Below, one piece after another: positions 1 to 4,738 of a stretch of DNA of 5,654 nt. The stretch's first letter is position 1; each line of letters starts with the position of its first letter. Where the stretch lies: NCBI GenBank assembly GCA_937863625.1, contig CALMGO010000097.1, forward strand, positions 1-5,654, read 5' to 3'. The position numbers were made by a program, and so were the translations under genes. The notes under the pieces were generated by a model, which did not search any database, was not told the origin of the DNA, and saw only the letters and a list, made by a program, of their open reading frames with translations. Source of the DNA: an uncultured bacterium (lineage in GTDB: Bacteria; Planctomycetota; DG-23; SLPQ01).

Positions 1-432
1 GATATCGATGATTTCCGCCGCCACGCGCGTGCGCAGCGTATCAGTGCGGTCGGTGGACCCGTCTCCCTCGAATTTCTTGTCTGCGGTCATGTCCATGCCG
101 AGGTCCGTGGGACTGACGCTCTTGAGATCGATCTGCGTCCCGTCGCGCTGGAGTTTGAAGTACTGGTTGACGGCGATGGAGTTCTTGGAGGACTTCTTCT
201 CAAAGTCCGCCTGTTCCTCGGTGGACGCCTCGGCCGAAAGACTCACGATGATGGACACGATGTCATGTACCTGGAAATCGCGCGATTTGACCTCGCGAAG
301 GAGGTTGACCTCCGCTGCGGTCACTGTGGGCCTGGCCGTCGCGGCCGTCTTGCCCTGCCAGAGACTCACCTGCGCCTCGGCGGCGGCCAGAAGCGAAAGC
401 GTAATCGCTGCGGCGGAAAGTATCTTTTTCAT
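1..432 (-). CDS. flgH: Flagellar L-ring protein FlgH (3' part missing)
   Basis: FlgH forms the L-ring, the outer-membrane bushing through which the flagellar rod turns. The 144 visible residues begin with a Sec signal peptide (MKKI, hydrophobic run, AEA before Gln21). The family core follows: VHDIVSIIVS (residues 55-64), the Ser/Ala/Lys-rich segment after it, and the KKFEGDG...R...L...AAEII block (119-144) that in FlgH precedes the conserved second half; that half lies beyond the left edge. The usual lipobox cysteine is absent, so the mature protein is probably not lipidated in the standard way. The start ATG (432-430) overlaps the flgA stop as ATGA. Its GGAGG ribosome site (443-439) is inside the last flgA codons, which implies translational coupling. 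Identification by family pattern is strong; lack of lipidation is inferred. Confidence 0.94.
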   Translation of the reverse strand, partial: MKKILSAAAITLSLLAAAEAQVSLWQGKTAATARPTVTAAEVNLLREVKSRDFQVHDIVSIIVSLSAEASTEEQADFEKKSSKNSIAVNQYFKLQRDGTQIDLKSVSPTDLGMDMTADKKFEGDGSTDRTDTLRTRVAAEIIDI

Positions 433-1373
433 TGCACGCCTCCACTGACCGGAACGGCCCTGCCCGCTCCAGTTATTCTGCCGAGATATTCGCTTCGGTC
501 CCCGTCGCGCTTGAGTCTGGCGACGTCGCCTACCGCCGCGTTCTCAAGCGCCTTTGTCCTGACGGCGACCGTCATGGTCTCGCTTACATACTCGAGAAGG
601 ACCTCGTCGCCGCGCCTTACCACCTCATCGCTTGCGAGGAGTCCTTCGCGCAAAACGTTTTCCGGCTCAAAAGTCGAAAGCGTCCTTCGCCCGACGGCGT
701 CCTCTATCGAGTCAATGCCGCCGGCGCACTGCGCGACGGGTCTCGTCTCAAGCGCGAGGTCCGCTGCGGAAAGAGTGCGTCCTGTCATGATGCTTCGCTT
801 TGCGACGACAACGCGCCGGGTGCGTGTGACCGTCGCGAATGCGTGGCCGATTACCTCATCGGGGGCGGAGGCATCAGCGAGGTCAAAGCGGACCCTGCCG
901 GAGAGGTCCTTCGGCCGCGCGTCGAGCACCACCGGGGAGAAATGCCCGTCCATCGGGAAATCCATCGAGATGTCGCTCAATGAGAAAAGCCCCTCCGGCG
1001 AAAGCCGCGAAAGGCTCTCTTCAAGCGTCTTCGCGAGCGTGGCGGTCGCCAATGCGCCGTTTGCGCGGCTGACAGCCACGCTCGCCGCACCGGCGACATT
1101 CACATATGCGAGATTGACGCCTGCGCCCGAAAGCGCCTGGCGAACAGCGTCGGAGTCCACCACCGTGCTTGTCTCGCCTGCTCCCAGAAATGCCACAACA
1201 ACGCCGGAAAGCCGCGCGCGCTCCGCTGCGTTCATCGTGTCGACGACCGCGACGTCCCCGAGCGTGACCCTGGCGCCGTCCACAACGGCGCTCTCTGACA
1301 TGCGCACCGTGGCGCCGGCAAGTCCCGCCGCCGCAGTCACAACCACCAGTAGCGCCGTCGAAAGAAATCTCAC
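429..1373 (-). CDS. flgA: Flagellar P-ring assembly chaperone FlgA
   Basis: FlgA is the periplasmic chaperone needed to assemble FlgI into the P-ring. The 314-residue product starts with a Sec signal peptide (residues 1-21, hydrophobic LLVVVTAAAGLAG, then AT). An N-terminal domain contains VVDGARVTLGDVA (30-42), typical of long FlgA proteins. The SAF domain lies at about 187-246, with RRVVVAKRSIMTGRTLS and the AVGRRTL turn. The C-terminal beta domain (250-308) has VRRGDEVLLEY, MTVAVRTKALENAAVGD and the closing YLGRITGAGRAV, all classic FlgA motifs. Many proteobacterial FlgA proteins are nearer 220 residues, so the extra N-terminal domain makes this the long form. The start is GTG (1373-1371), chosen because AGGAGG sits 7 nt upstream, overlapping the flgG stop region. 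It is third in the operon, between flgG and flgH. Confidence 0.95.
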   Translation of the reverse strand: MRFLSTALLVVVTAAAGLAGATVRMSESAVVDGARVTLGDVAVVDTMNAAERARLSGVVVAFLGAGETSTVVDSDAVRQALSGAGVNLAYVNVAGAASVAVSRANGALATATLAKTLEESLSRLSPEGLFSLSDISMDFPMDGHFSPVVLDARPKDLSGRVRFDLADASAPDEVIGHAFATVTRTRRVVVAKRSIMTGRTLSAADLALETRPVAQCAGGIDSIEDAVGRRTLSTFEPENVLREGLLASDEVVRRGDEVLLEYVSETMTVAVRTKALENAAVGDVARLKRDGDRSEYLGRITGAGRAVPVSGGVQ

Positions 1374-1377
1374 TGCT

Positions 1378-2187
1378 TTACCTCCTCAGCGTCGAGACCG
1401 TCTGGAGCATCTCATCGGCGGTCTTGATCGTCTGCGAGTTAAACTCAAACGCCCTCTGCGCGCGTATCATGTTCACGAGTTCTTCCACGAGTTCCACGTT
1501 GGAGCTCTCCAGGTGCCCCTGGTTAAGCATCCCGACCGCGTCGCTTCCCGGAGTGGCGGTAATCGGCGTGCCCGAGGCATCGGTCTGAATGTAAAGATTC
1601 TGCCCGATCGACTGGAGGCCTTCGCTGTTGGTGAAATATGCCAGTTCCAGCTGCCCTATCTGCTGCAGCGCAGTCGCGCCCGGCGTGCCGACCGAGACCG
1701 TCCCGTCGCGGCCGATGTCCACAGAATCCGGGAGGAAGTCGGTCGGAAGCGTTATGTTGGGCTGTATCTTGTAACCCTGACTCGTAACGAGCTGCCCGTC
1801 CGCGTCAACGTAGAGATTGCCGTCGCGCGTGTATCCCAGCCCCCCGCGCGCAACCCCCGCGGGAAGCTGTATCTGAAAGAACCCGTTGCCCTCGATAGCC
1901 ACGTCAAAGTTGCGGCCCGTCGCCTCGAGGCGCCCCTGGGTAAAGTCGCGCTGCGTGTTGACCAGTTGCACGCCGAGTCCCACAATCGATTCCGACGGCA
2001 CGCGGTTGCTCTCTGCGTCCACCGCGCCGGAGGGGTTCAGCCTCTGGTACAGAAGGTCCTGAAAATTAGCGCGCACCTTCTTGAACGCCGTCGTATTGAC
2101 GTTGGAGATGTTGTTGGAGATGACATCAATGTTGATGTCCTGCGCCTGCATCCCGGTCGCTGCTGAAAACAGTGCTGTGAGACCCAT
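1378..2187 (-). CDS. flgG: Flagellar distal rod protein FlgG
   Basis: FlgG polymerises into the distal rod, the drive shaft crossing the periplasm inside the P and L rings. The 269-residue protein (family about 260) shows the axial-protein N-terminal motif ISNNISNVNTTAFKK (23-37). The FlgG-specific segment FQDLLYQ...PSG (42-54) separates FlgG from FlgF and from the hook protein. The D1 core has NTQRDFTQG (77-85) and FDVAIEGNGFFQI (94-106). The C-terminal coiled segment is GHLESSNVELVEELVNMIRAQRAFEFNSQTIKTADEM in part (224-260). There is no signal peptide, as expected for a substrate of the flagellar type III exporter. ATG 2187-2185 is preceded by AAGGAGG (2198-2192), which itself overlaps the flgF stop; the gap from flgF is 9 nt. 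Confidence 0.97.
   Translation of the reverse strand: MGLTALFSAATGMQAQDINIDVISNNISNVNTTAFKKVRANFQDLLYQRLNPSGAVDAESNRVPSESIVGLGVQLVNTQRDFTQGRLEATGRNFDVAIEGNGFFQIQLPAGVARGGLGYTRDGNLYVDADGQLVTSQGYKIQPNITLPTDFLPDSVDIGRDGTVSVGTPGATALQQIGQLELAYFTNSEGLQSIGQNLYIQTDASGTPITATPGSDAVGMLNQGHLESSNVELVEELVNMIRAQRAFEFNSQTIKTADEMLQTVSTLRR
1380..1386 (-). promoter_or_regulatory. Shine-Dalgarno of flgA embedded in the end of flgG
   Basis: On the minus strand AGGAGGT lies 7 nt before the flgA GTG. The same bases encode the two final Arg codons of flgG (AGG AGG) and the first base of its TAA stop. This fixes the GTG as the flgA start. It also suggests that ribosomes finishing flgG restart on flgA. Confidence 0.85.
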
Positions 2188-2196
2188 GACTCCTCC

Positions 2197-2946
2197 TTAC
2201 ATTGGCATGCGGGCCAGTGTCACCAGATCCGCCAGTGTCTGGTCCTGCATGCGAATGAATTGCATGTTCATTTCATATCCGCGGCTTGCCAGAATCATCT
2301 TCGAGAGCTCCTCGGCCGGCGAGACCGACGACATCTCAAGCGCTCCCTGCTCTATCCGCCCGGCGTATACCGCAGGCGTCTCGCCGGTGCTCGCGTACAG
2401 ATTGGCGCCGATTTTTCGCAGCGCTCTCTCGTTGGCAAACGCCACTACGTCAATCTTGCCGACTGCCGAGCCGTCCGCCGCTATCGTCCCGTCGCCCGCA
2501 ACGCTCAGCTCCCCTTCAAGAGGCACCGTTACCGGGTTGCCCGAAGCGCTTGCGAGGAAATGAATCCCGTCCGGCATCGCCAGTCGCCCCTCTTTGTCGC
2601 GGACGAATGTCCCCGCCCGCGTGTAGGAGACGCCGGCGCCGTCGGTAACCGGAAAGAACCCCTTGCCTTCGATGGCGAAATCAAAGGGGTTATTGGTGAC
2701 GTGAATGGGGCCCTGCATCGTGTTTGTGTATGTCTCGCTGACGAGCGCGCCGCCGCCCATCGCGTCCATCGGCGTGGCATAAGCAAAAAGGCCGTCCTCG
2801 ACGGCCTCGGCGTTTCTCGCCTCTACGACGGCCAGGTCCTTGCGGAAGCCGGTCGTGTTCACGTTGGCGAGGTTGTTTGCTATGACAGAGTGCCTGGCGC
2901 TCTCCATAAGCGCCCCTGATGCACTCAAGTACAATCCGTTGATCAC
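2197..2946 (-). CDS. flgF: Flagellar rod protein FlgF
   Basis: FlgF is a rod protein placed between the proximal rod and FlgG, secreted through the flagellar export gate. The 249 residues carry the axial N-terminal motif VIANNLANVNTTGFRKD (21-37), the core NTMQGPIHVTNNPFDFAIEGKGFF (75-98, only partly quoted) and the C-terminal helix with EMSSVSPAEELSKMI (204-218). Length and the absence of the FlgG-type FQDLLYQ segment point to FlgF rather than a second FlgG. The Ser-Ser-Val in the C-terminal helix replaces the commoner Ser-Asn-Val. The start is GTG (2946-2944), with AAGGAGG 7 nt upstream (2960-2954). It is the first gene of the operon, about 40 nt downstream of the predicted sigma-54 transcription start. 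A generic FlgF/G paralogue name would be the cautious alternative. Confidence 0.9.
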   Translation of the reverse strand: MINGLYLSASGALMESARHSVIANNLANVNTTGFRKDLAVVEARNAEAVEDGLFAYATPMDAMGGGALVSETYTNTMQGPIHVTNNPFDFAIEGKGFFPVTDGAGVSYTRAGTFVRDKEGRLAMPDGIHFLASASGNPVTVPLEGELSVAGDGTIAADGSAVGKIDVVAFANERALRKIGANLYASTGETPAVYAGRIEQGALEMSSVSPAEELSKMILASRGYEMNMQFIRMQDQTLADLVTLARMPM

Positions 2947-2953
2947 CCGTTTG

Positions 2954-2960
2954 CCTCCTT
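2954..2960 (-). promoter_or_regulatory. Shine-Dalgarno of flgF fixing a GTG start
   Basis: AAGGAGG on the minus strand, 7 nt before the GTG at 2946-2944. No other in-frame start with a ribosome site this good lies nearby, and translation from the GTG gives the canonical axial-protein N-terminus (MINGLYLSASGALM). Confidence 0.85.
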
Positions 2961-2996
2961 GCCTTGCAGGGTGGCACTAATTCCTGTCCGGAGTAG

Positions 2997-3012
2997 AGCA
3001 ATAACCGTGCCA
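2997..3012 (-). promoter_or_regulatory. Sigma-54 (-24/-12) promoter of the flgFGAH operon
   Basis: The minus strand reads TGGCACG-GTTA-TTGCT. This matches the RpoN consensus TGGCACG-N4-TTGCW at every position. The invariant GG (3011-3010) and GC (2999-2998) are separated by exactly 10 nt. Transcription would start near 2986, giving a leader of about 40 nt before the flgF GTG. Sigma-54 control of rod and ring genes is well known in flagellar cascades using FlrC, FleQ/FleR or FlgR-type activators, which supports the reading. The activator itself is not encoded in this window. Confidence 0.9.
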
Positions 3013-3064
3013 AAGGCGTACGGGCGGTGCAGTAGAAGTGCGCGGGATATTTACAAGGCGAGGG

Positions 3065-3092
3065 ATAATAAGGGGTTATGGCCAAGCATCAA
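3065..3092 (-). promoter_or_regulatory. Possible weak sigma-70 promoter upstream of flgF
   Basis: The minus strand carries TTGATG, a 16-nt spacer and TATTAT (five of six matches to TATAAT). Transcription would run towards flgF with a start near 3058 and a leader over 100 nt long. The -35 is only four of six and the better supported promoter for this operon is the sigma-54 site downstream, so this is a possible secondary or chance match. Confidence 0.3.
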
Positions 3093-3098
3093 CCGCCG

Positions 3099-3111
3099 TG
3101 CGGCTGCCGCA
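3099..3111. promoter_or_regulatory. 13-bp inverted repeat, candidate activator site
   Basis: TGCGGC-T-GCCGCA is a perfect 6-1-6 inverted repeat. It lies about 113-125 bp upstream of the predicted sigma-54 start, within the usual range for enhancer-binding activators. The GC-rich background means a chance palindrome is possible; the binding function is inferred only from position. Confidence 0.35.
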
Positions 3112-3157
3112 AGCGCGCGAGAAAGAACTCAAACAAGCGCAGACTTTTCGTCCTTCG

Positions 3158-3170
3158 TGAAATTATTTCA
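3158..3170. promoter_or_regulatory. 13-bp AT-rich inverted repeat, candidate operator
   Basis: TGAAAT-T-ATTTCA is a perfect 6-1-6 inverted repeat in otherwise GC-rich DNA, about 172-184 bp upstream of the predicted sigma-54 start. It has the same geometry as the repeat at 3099-3111 but a different sequence, so the same protein need not bind both. No T-tract follows it, so it is not a terminator. Confidence 0.35.
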
Positions 3171-3207
3171 GCATCAGCTGCGCGGATTGAGCGTCTCTCG
3201 ACGCCGC

Positions 3208-3240
3208 AAAAGAAAAGCCGCCGGAAGTCATCCGGCGGCT
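3208..3240 (-). terminator. Intrinsic terminator of the nitroreductase gene
   Basis: On the minus strand a perfect 10-bp stem (AGCCGCCGGA with TCCGGCGGCT) closes a 5-nt loop and is followed at once by TTTCTTTT. It begins 25 nt after the TAG stop of the nitroreductase gene. It separates that gene from the flagellar operon control region. Confidence 0.92.
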
Positions 3241-3265
3241 GTGGTCGTCTCTGTTCTTGCCGATA

Positions 3266-3922
3266 CTAAGCGGCGGGTTTCCCCACAGGGATAAGGATTA
3301 TGACCGTCTCGCCTGCCGGACAGCCAAGCGTCTCGGCCACCTTCGCCGGCTCCATCCCCCCTACCGGCACCGACCCCAGCCCCATCGCTACTGCCTGGAG
3401 AAAGACGTTCTCCGCCGCGCACCCCGCCTCAAAGTCCGCCCACGTGTGCGCTGCGGCGCCGCTCATCTTGGCGTAATCGGCTGCTATCACAAGCGTGAGC
3501 GGCGCCGTGGTGACAGTCTGCTGTCCGCTGAGTTGCGCGCGCAGGTCGCCGTCTTTGACCTTTTCGAGCGCGTGCTCCGCCGGCACATACCTGTATGCCG
3601 CGTCCTTCATAACAGCGTAGACCGTGAGCGGATAGATGGCTCTCGCCGACGGCGCCGCGCGCAGACCTCTTTCCTTCTGAGTTATCCCCTGCGCAGCCCA
3701 GAGCAGTTGCGATACCTGCTCCATCGTGAGCGGTTCCTCGGAAAGCGACCTCACCGACCGTCTGGCCGCTATCGCCTCCTCGACGGAGAGCGTCCCCTTG
3801 AGCGCCGGGGCCGCAAGAGCCACCTTCTCGCCGCCGGCAAGAGGCGCCGCCGCCATGCACGCATGGCCAAGGAGCGCTCCAACCACCAACACCGCCGCAA
3901 AGCAAATGCCACACTTGTTCAT
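3266..3922 (-). CDS. Exported nitroreductase / SagB-like flavoprotein
   Basis: This is a nitroreductase-fold protein, expected to bind FMN and carry out NAD(P)H-dependent reduction or dehydrogenation; the substrate is unknown. The 218 residues begin with a Sec-type signal peptide (Asn-Lys, then a hydrophobic run 8-18, and a cleavage-like Ala stretch near 24-26). The catalytic fold follows: SVEEAIAARRSVRSL (46-60) with the FMN-phosphate arginines, the SagB-type helix LLWAAQGIT (73-81), PSARAIYPL (91-99, where PSAGALYPL is usual), AGCAAENVFLQAVAMGLGSVPVGG (166-189, partly quoted) and the closing IPVGKP. The ATG (3922-3920) has GGGAGGT 6 nt upstream, so the signal peptide is not a start-site artefact. 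Cys22 lies near the cleavage region but the preceding GHA is a poor lipobox. It is flanked by terminators on both sides, so it is probably monocistronic. No clear promoter is visible in the 62 bp upstream. Confidence 0.87.
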   Translation of the reverse strand: MNKCGICFAAVLVVGALLGHACMAAAPLAGGEKVALAAPALKGTLSVEEAIAARRSVRSLSEEPLTMEQVSQLLWAAQGITQKERGLRAAPSARAIYPLTVYAVMKDAAYRYVPAEHALEKVKDGDLRAQLSGQQTVTTAPLTLVIAADYAKMSGAAAHTWADFEAGCAAENVFLQAVAMGLGSVPVGGMEPAKVAETLGCPAGETVIILIPVGKPAA

Positions 3923-3984
3923 CCCGGACCTCCCTTCAGCAGGAAATCTCTGATGCGCAGAACCGCCCGGCGCACACGCAGAAC

Positions 3985-4014
3985 AAAAAAGGCCTCCGAG
4001 ATCACCCGGAGGCC
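3985..4014 (-). terminator. Intrinsic terminator of the tRNA-Gln gene
   Basis: The minus strand has an 8-bp stem (GGCCTCCG with CGGAGGCC; a ninth G-U pair is possible), an 8-nt loop and six T residues. It lies 11 nt beyond the encoded CCA end of the tRNA. It also lies only 63 nt before the nitroreductase start codon, so leakage here would transcribe that gene. Confidence 0.92.
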
Positions 4015-4024
4015 GTGGTTACTT

Positions 4025-4098
4025 TGGCTGGGGAACATGGATTCGAACCATGATTACCTGATCCAGAGTCAGGCGTGCTACCGTTGCACTATTCCCCA
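4025..4098 (-). tRNA. tRNA-Gln, anticodon CUG, CCA encoded
   Basis: A complete 74-nt cloverleaf can be drawn. The acceptor stem TGGGGAA/TTCCCCA is fully paired, with the U1-A72 pair typical of bacterial glutamine tRNAs. The D stem is GTGC/GCAC with a 7-nt loop, and the anticodon stem is CCTGA/TCAGG with loop CTCTGGA. The anticodon CTG lies at 4066-4064 and reads CAG codons. A 4-nt variable loop is followed by the T arm CATGG-TTCGAAT-CCATG. The discriminator is G and the CCA is genomically encoded. No second tRNA is adjacent. Confidence 0.98.
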
Positions 4099-4107
4099 AT
4101 CTTGCCT

Positions 4108-4128
4108 GGCGCTACATGATACAGCGCC
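4108..4128. repeat. Inverted repeat straddling the tRNA-Gln -10 box
   Basis: GGCGCT and AGCGCC form a perfect 6-bp inverted repeat with a 9-nt centre that contains most of the -10 element. It could be an operator or simply GC-rich chance; no regulator is suggested by the neighbours. Confidence 0.4.
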
Positions 4129-4143
4129 GCAGATTTTTGTCAA
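4116..4143 (-). promoter_or_regulatory. Sigma-70-type promoter of tRNA-Gln
   Basis: The minus strand has a perfect -35 TTGACA (4143-4138), a 16-nt spacer and TATCAT (4121-4116, five of six). Transcription would start near 4107, about 9 nt before the mature tRNA. The bases between the -10 and the start are GC-rich (GTAGCGCC), as in stringently controlled stable-RNA promoters; that regulation is inferred. Confidence 0.85.
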
Positions 4144-4261
4144 CTCCCCATGCCTCCGTGCGTCCGCGTGCCTGTGCCGCACAAAACACAGCGCCCGCGA
4201 GCCAAGACCCGCCTGCCATGTGGCGGCGGAACCTTCGCTGATAGATGCAACCACAAGCGAA

Positions 4262-4320
4262 TTTCGGAACAAAACGACCCCCGATAACGCTCTTACAATG
4301 CTGAGCGGGGGCGTCCGGAA
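4262..4320 (+). other. Extended bulged stem-loop, possible structured RNA
   Basis: The 18 bases at 4303-4320 pair without interruption with four blocks on the left: TTTCGG (4262-4267), ACG (4274-4276), CCCCC (4278-4282) and GCTC (4289-4292). The left side has bulges AACAAA, A and GATAAC; the loop is TTACAATGCT. One pair is T4264-G4318, allowed in plus-strand RNA but a C-A mismatch on the other strand. I do not recognise it as 6S, SRP, tmRNA or RNase P RNA. Confidence 0.35.
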
Positions 4321-4443
4321 CACCCAGCCGCCTACTCGACGAATCAGCCTTGATTCCACGGCAGCACGCTCCTCTACAAGATGCCTGGATATCCCCGCTC
4401 TTATCGCTTTATCTCCTGTAGGGACAACTTGTTGCGCTGCGAT

Positions 4444-4474
4444 TTGACCGATAGAGTAATATTCTATTTATAAG
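4444..4474 (+). promoter_or_regulatory. Candidate promoter for ptsI
   Basis: TTGACC (4444-4449, five of six) is followed in AT-rich DNA by TTTATA at 17 nt spacing, or TATAAG (4469-4474, five of six) at a long 19 nt. This is the best plus-strand sigma-70 match in the region upstream of ptsI. It would give a leader of about 260 nt before the ATG at 4739. The spacing is imperfect, so the assignment is tentative. Confidence 0.35.
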
Positions 4475-4512
4475 CCTCGGATTTTACCGCACCGACGTGC
4501 TATCCCGTGCGT

Positions 4513-4526
4513 CTTATAGTTATAAG
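4513..4526. repeat. 14-bp palindrome CTTATAGTTATAAG
   Basis: CTTATA-GT-TATAAG is a perfect 6-2-6 inverted repeat. Its right arm extends to TTATAAGCC (4520-4528), which repeats directly at 4468-4476, 52 bp upstream. It lies just after the candidate ptsI promoter and could be an operator or a second -10-like element. Confidence 0.45.
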
Positions 4527-4585
4527 CCATTGATTAATAGTGGTTTGCGACCCAGTGCAACCGGGCGCAAGGCAGTCAATCCGGC

Positions 4586-4657
4586 GGCTTGAGACTGCAA
4601 GGCCGCGCTTATTTCAGAATCAGCGGCGTTTCTCCCTTGAGTGCCGCCTTGCAAGCC
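4586..4657 (+). other. Long stem-loop in the ptsI leader
   Basis: TGCAAGGC (4596-4603) pairs with GCCTTGCA (4646-4653). After one C-C mismatch, GCGCTTA (4605-4611) pairs with TGAGTGC (4638-4644) using two G-U pairs; the loop is 26 nt. GGCTT (4586-4590) can extend the base by pairing with AAGCC (4653-4657). The G-U pairs favour a plus-strand RNA. No T-tract follows, so it is not an intrinsic terminator. Confidence 0.45.
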
Positions 4658-4738
4658 TATATGATACCGAGGTCGGGATTCTCCGGCCCCCAAACGCCCA
4701 GGGGTGCAACTTTGGCCAAGACAGACCGGACGGAGTCG

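Larger units (their letters stand above)
4144..4738. other. Long non-coding region between tRNA-Gln and ptsI
   Basis: I see no credible protein gene here on either strand. The left end (about 4149-4180) is a degenerate run of CCGTG/CGTCC-like units, next to the tRNA promoter. The middle (4262-4320) folds into a long bulged stem. The AT-rich part (4441-4545) holds promoter-like boxes and a 14-bp palindrome. The right part (4567-4657) folds into a second extended stem ahead of ptsI. No ptsH (HPr) reading frame can be found: the ptsI frame is open back to a TAG at 4538-4540, but its translation there does not resemble HPr. Confidence 0.7.

Noticed and set aside
265..2166. A 633-codon plus-strand open frame covering flgA and flgG
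   Set aside because: It lies antisense to two confidently identified flagellar genes. Its translation is low-complexity Ser/Arg/Ala/Thr-rich with no domain, and it is explained by GC-rich third positions on the other strand.
3191..3204. GCGTC-TCTC-GACGC hairpin downstream of the nitroreductase terminator
   Set aside because: Short 5-bp stem without a T-tract on either side in the useful orientation; the adjacent 10-bp stem already explains termination.
3078..3269. A 63-codon plus-strand frame (MAKHQPPCGC..., Arg/Lys-rich) suggestive of a small basic protein
   Set aside because: It overlaps the candidate regulatory repeats and the nitroreductase terminator, which supplies part of its basic tail. 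No proper ribosome site and no ribosomal-protein motif.
4025..4098. tRNA-Gln as an integration site for a mobile element
   Set aside because: No duplicate of the tRNA 3' end, no integrase and no mobile gene can be seen in the window.
4078..4359. A 93-codon minus-strand frame with a GTG start and a GAGGAG sequence upstream
   Set aside because: It reads straight through the tRNA-Gln promoter and into the tRNA, has no family resemblance and overlaps a folded stem; a chance frame.
3257..4447. A 396-codon plus-strand open frame across the nitroreductase and tRNA
   Set aside because: It runs antisense through the nitroreductase, two terminators and the whole tRNA-Gln. Arg-rich composition with no recognisable motif.
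4542..4558. Possible sigma-54 element (TGGTTTGC...GTGC) upstream of ptsI
   Set aside because: The GG and GC are 13 nt apart instead of 10, and the flanking bases do not fit the consensus.
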